NCBI GenBank assembly: GCA_021234155.1
Contig: JAJEKV010000055.1
Location: 2,165,090-2,229,089, forward strand
Reading direction: 5' to 3'
Source of the DNA: Isoetes taiwanensis
Lineage: Eukaryota; Streptophyta; Lycopodiopsida; Isoetales; Isoetaceae
DNA length: 64,000 nucleotides
Below the pieces are notes generated by a model. That model was not told the origin of the DNA and did no database searches. It saw only the letters and a program-made list of their open reading frames with translations. Shown here piece after piece: positions 56,813 to 64,000 of this stretch (position 1 is the first letter of the stretch; each line of letters starts with the position of its first letter). A program made the position numbers and the translations under genes.

Positions 56813-57471
56813 CCGGTGGTGGCAGGGTCACATTGCTTCAACCTCGCTCTACTCCAAGAAATAATGATTTCAGGGGAAAACCAAAGGGAGGTAGAGGCTC
56901 AGGATCAAGGGGAAGAGGTCGAGGCAGAGGTAAGACACCATATCGTGAAGCCAATGTTGCAGAGGAGGTTAAATTAGAAGAAGATCCAGAAGAAGAAGAA
57001 GAGGTAAGCAAGTCTGATGCATTTATGGCTTCACAAAGCAGAACTAACAAGGATGACTTCATGATTATAGATAGTGGAGCTGAGAAAACCATAGCTTGCA
57101 CATCCAAAATTCTAAAGGAATGCAGGGGAGATCTGGGAGGTCACATTCAAGTTGGAAATGGACAATTACAAAAAATAGAAGATGTAGGAGTGCTTGAACT
57201 TTATGATTTGGAAGGAAACACCATAGATTTGAAAAATGTACTATGTGTTCCTAGCTTAGTAAGAAATCTGATTTCTGTATGCCAACTAGTTGACATGGGC
57301 TTCAAAGTAGTCTTTGAGCAAATGGAATGTAAAATTTATGAAGGCAATAAACTGAAATTTCTTGGAAAACGTGTGGGAAATCTTTATGGTATGAATGCTA
57401 AGAGTGTAGAAAGTATAAATCTAACCACATTACCAGATGTGTCAACTTGGCATCTCAGACTTGGGCACTAA
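56779..57471 (+). CDS. Copia protease and pre-integrase segment
   Basis: An Arg/Gly-rich linker (GSRGRGRGRGK), then the retropepsin site FMIIDSGAEKTIACT, the flap and C-terminal part, and the start of the gag-pre-integrase domain (STWHLRLGH), where a stop after one lost base ends the frame. It would process the polyprotein. Confidence 0.82.
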   Translation: MPKDYQRKLFITGGGRVTLLQPRSTPRNNDFRGKPKGGRGSGSRGRGRGRGKTPYREANVAEEVKLEEDPEEEEEVSKSDAFMASQSRTNKDDFMIIDSGAEKTIACTSKILKECRGDLGGHIQVGNGQLQKIEDVGVLELYDLEGNTIDLKNVLCVPSLVRNLISVCQLVDMGFKVVFEQMECKIYEGNKLKFLGKRVGNLYGMNAKSVESINLTTLPDVSTWHLRLGH

Positions 57472-58080
57472 ACTATAACAATGTTGAAATGATGAAACAG
57501 GGCATGATCAAAACTTCAAACAACAAAGGAGAAACTCAAATCTGTCCAGGCTGCATGATGGGCAAACAGTGCAGAATATCATTTACTAAATCAAAGGGTA
57601 GAGCAGATGGAATTCTTGATCTAGTACACACGGACCTATGTGGTCCACTAAACGTAACTGGTATTACTGGCAAAAGATACTTTATAACCTTTATCGATGA
57701 TTACAGCAGAAGAACACAGATTTACTGTTTGAGAAACAAATACTTAGCATTTGAGGCTTTCAAAACGTATGTTGCTGATGTCGAATAAGGTTAAATGCAT
57801 ACGAACAGACCGAGGAGGTGAGTATATGTCTTCTAAGTTTATAAGATTTTGCATGGAAAAGGGAATTAAGAGACAATTCACGTGTAGCTACACACCTCAG
57901 CAAAACGGAGTAGCTGAGAGGAAAAATAAAACCATTATGAATGCCACTAGGGCAATGCTTAAATATGCTGGCTTACCAAACTTCCTTTGGGAAGAAACAG
58001 TGAAGGCAGCAGTGGAAATACAGAATGCTCTTCCTACTGCCAACACAAATTGGAAATGCCCTGAAACTTTGTGGTCATGA
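57447..58080 (+). pseudogene. Copia integrase, two frames
   Basis: Zinc-binding CPGCMMGKQ, then VHTDLCGPL with the first Asp and FIDDYSRR (frame ends 57788). It continues in the next frame: IRTDRGGEYMSS with the second Asp, and YTPQQNGVAERKNKTI with the Glu. Ends near PETLWS at a further break (58080). Confidence 0.85.
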
Positions 58081-60253
58081 CAAGTTCAGAACTTATGGAT
58101 GCTTGACTTATAAGCACGTTCCAGAGCAACTGAGATTCAAATTGGATGATAGATCTACAGTAACATACCTAGTCGGATATGATACAAACTCAAAGGGATA
58201 TAGAGTATTCAATCCAAAGAATAGACAAGTTACAACAAGCAGGGATGTTGTATTTGTTGAAAGTGTGCTATACAAACCAAAACTAGTCGATGAGGTACAA
58301 AAGAAACATGTTGATACACTGACTAAAACAGATGCTCAAGAGGATAATACAAGGATTGACCAAAATGCAGAAAATGAAGAGATGGAAGAGATTGTATCAG
58401 AGGGGCAGAACTCGACAGAATATGATTCAGACAATGGAGACACAAAAGATGAAATGGAGGAAAAGTCAGTTGCTGAACCAAAGAGAGACAGCAGCAAAAG
58501 CAATGAGTTGGCAAGCAGCAGTCAAACAACAGAAAATCTGGGCAACAAGACAAGGCACAGGAAAACAGAAATACAAAAGCTTAAAGAAGGTATGGAATTT
58601 AATGACAATCATTATGGGAGACTAGCTGATGGCAAAAGCAGCAGGTTTAGAAGGCAGCAAGACATTCTAGATGAAGCATTGATAGTGTTAGAGACTGGAA
58701 TACCCGAAAGTTTTGAAGAAGCAGTTCAAAGCCTAGAAGCAGACAAATGGAAATGTGCAATGGATGATGAAATGAATTCATTTGAGAGAACCTCAACATA
58801 TAAAATTGTTGATCTTCCTGAAGACAAACATGCAGTAGGAAGCAAGTGGCTTTATAAAATAAAGATTGATGCAAACGGCCATACTAAATATAAAGCCAGG
58901 TTGGTGGCTCAAGGATACTCCCAGAAACATGGTGTAGATTATGGAGAAACGTACTCTCCTGTAATCAAAATGGCCAGTCTAAGGATGATAATTGCTATAG
59001 CAAATGGGCTGAATCTCGAGTTACATCACATGGATGTAAATACTGCATTCTTAAATGCAGATCTAGAAGAGGATGTTTACATGGCTCAAGCTCCTGGATA
59101 TGAAAATGGCAAAAATAAGGTTTGGAAACTTAGCAAAGCAGTGTACGGCCTGAAACAATCGCCTAGACAATGGTATAAATGCATTGATGGCTATTTGAAG
59201 GAGAAAGGTTTCAGAAAACTGAATAATGATGGAAATGTTTACATATATGAAGAAAGAAATGGATACTGCATTATTGGGATATATGTTGATGACTGTGTGA
59301 TGGCCAGTTCAAATTTGGAAACACTAAAACATTGCAAAGAAATTCTACAGGACAAATATCAAATGTCTGACTTAGGTGAGCTGAGGAAGTTTCTTGGCAT
59401 TGAAGTGATACGTGACAGGGAAAATCAGAAAATAACACTTTCTCAAAGAGGATACATACAAGCAGTTCTGAACAAATTTAACATGGGAGAATGCAAAGAA
59501 GTTAACACTCCAGTGGTTGCAGGATGCAAAATCTCAAAGGAAATGTGCCCGAAGACAAGAAGTGAAGAAGAAGAAATGAGTAAGGTTCCATATAGACAAC
59601 TGACAGGAAGTTTACTATTTATTGCAAATAACACTAGGCCTGATATTTCATTTATTGTCAATATTCTAACAAGGTACAACAACAATCCAGGAAAAGGTCA
59701 TTGGGTAGCTGCCAAACGAGTTCTCAGATATCTAAAGGGCACTAGTGATATTGGCATTCAGTATGACTCTAATGATTTAATTCTGAAAGCTTATTGTGAT
59801 GCAGACTGGTGTGGCGATCCAGACGAAAGAAAATCAACATCAGGCTATTTACTGAAATTAGGAGGAGGGCCTGTTAGCTGGAGAAGTAAGAAACAATCTG
59901 CAGTTGCACTTTCCACAGCAGAGGCAGAGTATGCTGCCTCAACCTTGGCAGCAAAAGAGATTGTATGGACAAGAAGATTTTTAGAAGAACTTGGGTTGAC
60001 ACAAACAGCAAGTACAATCTTAAACTGTGACAGTCAGAGTTGTATAGCAATGGCCAAGAATCCGATCTTACATGAACGAACTAAGCATATTGAGATGGAG
60101 CTACATTTCATAAGAGATATGGTAAATAAAAACTTGATACAATTGACATATGTGAAGTCAGAGGATCAGTTAGCAGATATTCTTACAAAGGCAATCAGCT
60201 GCAATAAATTTACAAGTCTGGCTGAAAGAATGGGATGCAAACCAGTTGGATAA
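58025..60253 (+). CDS. Copia reverse transcriptase and RNase H
   Basis: Largest frame of the window (742 residues; the coding match begins about 58080 at KFRTYGCLTYKHV, so the ATG at 58025 is not the true start). Integrase C-terminus, a charged linker, then RT: WLYKIKIDANGHTKYKARLV, MDVNTAFLNADLEEDVYM, AVYGLKQSPRQWY, IGIYVDDCVMASS (catalytic YVDD near 59284). RNase H: AYCDADWCGD, STSGYLLKLGGGPVSW, STAEAEY. Ends LAERMGCKPVG just before the polypurine tract. Confidence 0.92.
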   Translation: MLFLLPTQIGNALKLCGHDKFRTYGCLTYKHVPEQLRFKLDDRSTVTYLVGYDTNSKGYRVFNPKNRQVTTSRDVVFVESVLYKPKLVDEVQKKHVDTLTKTDAQEDNTRIDQNAENEEMEEIVSEGQNSTEYDSDNGDTKDEMEEKSVAEPKRDSSKSNELASSSQTTENLGNKTRHRKTEIQKLKEGMEFNDNHYGRLADGKSSRFRRQQDILDEALIVLETGIPESFEEAVQSLEADKWKCAMDDEMNSFERTSTYKIVDLPEDKHAVGSKWLYKIKIDANGHTKYKARLVAQGYSQKHGVDYGETYSPVIKMASLRMIIAIANGLNLELHHMDVNTAFLNADLEEDVYMAQAPGYENGKNKVWKLSKAVYGLKQSPRQWYKCIDGYLKEKGFRKLNNDGNVYIYEERNGYCIIGIYVDDCVMASSNLETLKHCKEILQDKYQMSDLGELRKFLGIEVIRDRENQKITLSQRGYIQAVLNKFNMGECKEVNTPVVAGCKISKEMCPKTRSEEEEMSKVPYRQLTGSLLFIANNTRPDISFIVNILTRYNNNPGKGHWVAAKRVLRYLKGTSDIGIQYDSNDLILKAYCDADWCGDPDERKSTSGYLLKLGGGPVSWRSKKQSAVALSTAEAEYAASTLAAKEIVWTRRFLEELGLTQTASTILNCDSQSCIAMAKNPILHERTKHIEMELHFIRDMVNKNLIQLTYVKSEDQLADILTKAISCNKFTSLAERMGCKPVG

Positions 60254-60263
60254 ATCATGTGCT

Positions 60264-60273
60264 GAAAGGGGAA
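60264..60273 (+). promoter_or_regulatory. Copia polypurine tract
   Basis: GAAAGGGGAA directly before the 3' LTR. Confidence 0.88.
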
Positions 60274-61125
60274 TGTTAAAATTATGGTTCATCTCATGAT
60301 TTATCATTTAACAGAAGGAGAACAAATATGGTTCATTCATTTAACAGAAGGAGAACAAATCACGGGAATAATAGATCAGGTTGATTCTGCAACACTGAAA
60401 GATGACATGAACCTCAGTTTATTATGGTTGAGCTAGGCCCAATTCTAGTCCTTCAAATCCAGCAAAGTGAATGTGAATACTCAAAGGTATTAATATGTAT
60501 TCACATATCGAAGGTTGGAGTTTACTAGGTAATATTGTGCAGTATGCACATTTCGAAGGTCGAAGGTTAAGAAAATTATTGTACATAAAATGGAAAGTTG
60601 ACCCTAAGCAAATCTCGGTCCAATGAACCCGAGACAGTTAGAAATTCATGGAGCTCCTACGAATGGATTGTACCGTGTATGATGATTGAGTTCGTGGTCT
60701 CCCAAGACCGTCGGACCGATTAATGTAAATACAAGAAGAAGAGTTGTAGATAGGGATGGAGATTACAGGGGAAAGGGGAATCCGGAGGATAACACATCAA
60801 AGTTTTACTTACGATTTATAAGGTGAGACATTGTATATGGATAATGCTGAAGTTAAGTCCTTTCGAAATTATCATAGTCTTTGATTTCATATAAATGTGG
60901 TTGTGAAGCATTAAACTATATGATAAGAAATTAAATTTGTGGTAAGTCATTAGATTAATGACTTGAAGTTCTTATGACAAGGATTTCTATCTTTGATGAT
61001 ATTGTTATTAACATTGAGATTGTTGTAAGCATTGAGCTAAATCCATTGTGATTATTGAGCACTATGACATAAGGTGTTTTACACATTGCATTGTTACTGT
61101 GGAAAATTCAGTCTGCATACTAACC
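60274..61125 (+). repeat. Copia 3' LTR
   Basis: 852 bp, ends CTAACC where the 5' copy ends CTAACA. Confidence 0.9.
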
Positions 61126-61541
61126 CTAGTCATACAAGGTTAGATGGAAACACAAACTACCTAAAGACTAACCTGTCTCTTGGCTAGATCCGTTATCCCG
61201 AAGAACGTCCATGAATCAGGTCTGGTTACAGTATTCAAGCAGCTCCTCCCTTCTCCAATCCTTCCCCAAATTGATTTGGGGCAAAATTGGGGGTGGAGGC
61301 CCAACTTGGCCTCTTAAATTAGCAAGCCTTCCCTGTCCAATCGAGCTGGGCCAACCCATGCATAGTAATTAATGATATTAATCATCCTGATTAGGTTAAT
61401 TAGCTTAATTAACTTATGACAATTAGTATAGCTAATGTAAACCCTTTTAATTTAACCCCTAAGGACCCATGATGGTCCAAATATGCCTAGTGATGTGCAG
61501 GGTATTTATATGTATAGCATATAAATATGTGGAATGTCACA

Positions 61542-62460
61542 TTCTCCCCTCCTTAAAAATGATGTTGTCCTTAGCATCAAGGCTATTCCATGGGTCCGGA
61601 GGTGCTCCCAGGTATATGTGGCATACTAGAAGGTAAAGTCTCCCATCCTTAAAGAGGTAACGTGAGAGTTATAAGTTACACAGAAGTTGTCATGGTCAAA
61701 GTGATCAAGTTTAAAATGACTTATAATGTGCAATTTATAAGACTGAGAAAATTCATGTCATGGGGAATGCGATATATGGGTTTATGGAAATGTTCGAATA
61801 CGAAAAGCATATCTCACGATGAGACGAGTATGGAACGAAACATTAAAAGGCATGAGGCCAATAATTGCAGGGCATATGTCCATTATACGGATACTTTAAA
61901 GCTGACATGGGTTGTGTAACGAGCCTTTAAAATATAATGAGAAATCTAGGATTTTATTTTGGACTGAGTTGACTGACTTGTACATGAAAGTGCGGGATTA
62001 CTTTAAGTGATTGAGTTATGAAACTACAAGAAAAAAGGTAGATTATCCAAAACAAAAATACCTTGGTGGTTCAAGCGATTTTGGACTATGCATGGCCTAA
62101 GGAAAAGTAACCGATTAAGTGATATGGTAGGCTGAAGACGAAGCAGAATATTAAATATTTTATTAATAAAAAAAAAGAAGTAATTGTATAGAAGTGCTGA
62201 AGGTTTAGAATAATGAGTGGGAATGTATCCGTAACTTGGATCCATACTCAGGGAAAATGGCTATCATGGTACCTGTAATCCCATTGAATCACTGGGATTT
62301 AAGCGACCTAGAAAGGTGTACTTACTAATTACGAGAATTCAGTTGCTATTTGGCATATATATTACGATGTTGGGGGTACTGCAAGGCACCTATTCATAAA
62401 GGGGAGGGGGGAGGGGTATACAATTCAACTTATAGTGACACTAGATATACCACCCTAAGT
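61542..62460 (-). mobile_element. Internal remnant of the second gypsy element
   Basis: The polypurine tract and the words GTTGTCCTTAGCATCAAGG match the region next to the first gypsy 3' LTR. Similarity fades after about 100 bp and no integrase or chromodomain is visible, so the element is deleted or replaced further right. Confidence 0.55.
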
Positions 62461-62461
62461 T

Positions 62462-62540
62462 GAGGAAGGAAGGAAGGAAGCATATTTTAACGTCACACCA
62501 CTAGGGAGAATTGGCCAAAGATTATGTGTTATATGACATG
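62462..62540 (-). repeat. 3' end of a SINE/LINE-type element
   Basis: On the minus strand it reads CTAGTGGTGTGACGTTAAAA then a CTTC repeat, nearly the same end as the SINE at 41266. The body is too short to classify. Confidence 0.6.
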
Positions 62541-62672
62541 TTACGGAGGTAATGTACGAAGGTACTAGCTAATTCATAATTATCCATCATAGGAAAAGAA
62601 TATCAGTTTGGAAGTGGAAGTTTGCCAATTTTGTTTCGCAAATGAACTCCCTCCTCCCTCTTTCTCTCTCTC

Positions 62673-63014
<342 letters not shown>

Positions 63015-63137
63015 GAGGAACTAAGGGTCCATGATAACCCCTTTTGGATATATCCAAGTGAGCACTTAAAATTTGAATTCCAGTCTAAAGACCAATTTCA
63101 TGGTCATTTCCTTAGGACGGAAATTGACTGCTCCAAT

Positions 63138-63470
63138 ATGAACAATGTGATGATAAATAAATATGATAAAAGACGAGAGTTGAACTTTAAATTTATCCAA
63201 TTCATTCACTTTGAGTCTAATAGACCTATTGGTAATGCTTACAAAGTCATTCTTTCACAAGTATTTCCACTTGTGTATTGCTGCAATTTATTGGAGGGTT
63301 TTGTAAAGGAGTTGAAAAACTTAATAGAGGCATTTGTGTTCAATGGCTTCCAAGAACAGAGATTGTTGGCATTAGTGCGCAAATATTTGAAGAATAACAT
63401 ATTTCCAGCAGCGGCAAGGTTCAGCATTAATGATGCGGCATCCTCGCCACTACTAGAAAGTAAACATTAA
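63138..63470 (+). pseudogene. Possible Penelope-like reverse transcriptase fragment
   Basis: 110-residue open frame. FIQFIHFESNRPI, then VFPLVYCCN, VKELKNLIEAFVFNGF and LLALVRKYLKNN resemble the segment after the palm in Penelope-like or related RTs (HxDSxHP..., then a helix with EL...L..NGY). No catalytic YADD is included and no GIY-YIG domain is seen. The ATG is arbitrary. A chance resemblance is possible. Confidence 0.35.
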
Positions 63471-63479
63471 TAAGGTATT

Positions 63480-64000
63480 ATTTGTTCCATATTGTGGCAA
63501 TTGTTGCATTTTCTTCCTTATTAATTTAAAGACAAGTGTTAATTTAAAGACAAGTGTGAATTCAACAGTTATGTATATAGCCTTGTGCGGAAAAAAAATC
63601 AACTTGGTATTACCGAGAATCCTTGTTTTTGTATTGCTTTAAGACCACTAAGTTTTCTAAACCAGAATTGGTACTATCTACAAGTGCGATTGTCAATTAT
63701 TTTAACATCTAACAAACACAATTGTCATTGTCTAGCAAAAAGCTAGGGCAACTCTACCTTTGCTATTTTTCCATTCTTGGCCTGATTTGGATGGGCAAAT
63801 GGAGGAGCCTGATCCATGACCCAAATCGATTCTGACAGATGGAGATGCCGGATGCCTAAATTCAGATCTGATCCACCTCTTCCAAGTGGTCTATTTGCCA
63901 TCGGTTTTGCTCTGGAAGCTGCAACTGACACATCATAGACTGCATGAACAGGTATTGCATGCTGATTTCGAATTAAATAGTGTGATTAAACATGGGCTAC
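63480..64000. other. No gene seen
   Basis: AT-rich sequence with a short duplicated phrase (TTAATTTAAAGACAAGTGT twice near 63522-63560). Confidence 0.4.

Larger units (their letters stand above)
55143..61125 (+). mobile_element. Ty1/copia retrotransposon with near-identical LTRs
   Basis: 5,983 bp. LTRs are 55143-55996 and 60274-61125, starting TGTTAAAATTATGG. The target duplication CTAGT is at 55138-55142 and 61126-61130. PBS, gag, protease, integrase, RT and RNase H follow in copia order. LTRs agree except for one cluster (55525-55568 against 60655-60697) and the last base, so insertion is recent. The polyprotein frame is broken four times (about 56800, 57468, 57778 and 58075), so the copy is non-autonomous as read. 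Confidence 0.92.
54077..61541 (-). repeat. 3' LTR of a second gypsy element, split by the copia insertion
   Basis: Starts TGTGATGCTCG, ends GGAATGTCACA, and is followed by the same polypurine tract and internal words as the first gypsy 3' LTR (TTCTCCCCTCCTTA). Its parts are 54077-55142 and 61131-61541, about 1.48 kb in total. It shares blocks with the first LTR (GGGCTCTTGTGCACAGGCC at both) but is clearly diverged. It is in the same orientation, with the element body to the right. The other LTR is not in the window. Confidence 0.8.

Noticed and set aside
58323-58874. Antisense open frames within the copia RT region
   Set aside because: Shadows of the strong sense-strand polyprotein frame.

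Overview
The window reads as nuclear DNA of a land plant. Supporting signs are short GT-AG introns, Ty1/copia and Ty3/gypsy elements primed from the plant initiator-Met tRNA site (TGGTATCAGAGC), a chromodomain gypsy integrase, a tRNA-derived SINE and a U6 snRNA copy. The species cannot be fixed from sequence alone. A MULE-type gene, a DDE protein with a GHTHED motif and a possible Penelope-like fragment make a non-flowering lineage (bryophyte, lycophyte, fern or gymnosperm) my preferred guess, but this is inference.

Most of the window is nested mobile DNA. Positions 1-6014 hold low-complexity and decayed sequence plus a broken MULE-like gene with intact small introns (about 2.95-5.29 kb). Positions 6020-32672 are one Ty3/gypsy element on the minus strand with a 5-bp target duplication (TGTAG). 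It has a 1.58-kb 3' LTR, a polypurine tract, decayed integrase-chromodomain, RNase H, RT, protease and gag, an unusually long 4.4-kb leader, a PBS and a 5' LTR. That 5' LTR is split by a 13,634-bp DNA transposon (18305-31938) with 32-bp perfect terminal inverted repeats and a TGGT target duplication. The transposon carries a broken DDE transposase gene on the plus strand, a second multi-exon gene on the minus strand ending in an FCP1/HAD-like domain, at least 18 copies of a short GC-core palindrome, and a 46-bp perfect palindrome. This nested unit is the best candidate for something new.

Positions 32678-48900 look like host DNA. A multi-exon minus-strand gene of unassigned family (about 36.1-40.9 kb) has consistent splice phases but one in-frame stop. 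Next to it are a SINE, a segment copied 7 kb away and a hairpin cluster. A plus-strand gene (44799-47703) has a run of phase-1 symmetrical exons with a repeated coiled motif, followed by a HEAT/TOG (CLASP-like) region. Positions 48905-52057 are a 5'-truncated LINE on the minus strand (endonuclease, YADD RT, zinc finger). Its 3' end resembles that of the SINE.

Positions 54077-61541 are the 3' LTR of a second, related gypsy copy, interrupted by a 5,983-bp copia element (55143-61125) with CTAGT target duplications and nearly identical LTRs. The window ends with gypsy remnant sequence, a SINE/LINE tail, a truncated U6 snRNA copy fused to a 265-bp CT repeat, and a small possible Penelope-like RT fragment.

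A caution applies throughout. Where element copies can be compared, AT-rich blocks agree almost perfectly, while GC-rich CAG/CTG-containing blocks differ by clustered substitutions and indels, often towards CGG/CCG. This may be a sequencing or consensus artefact at methylated CHG sites, and some frameshifts reported here could be spurious.
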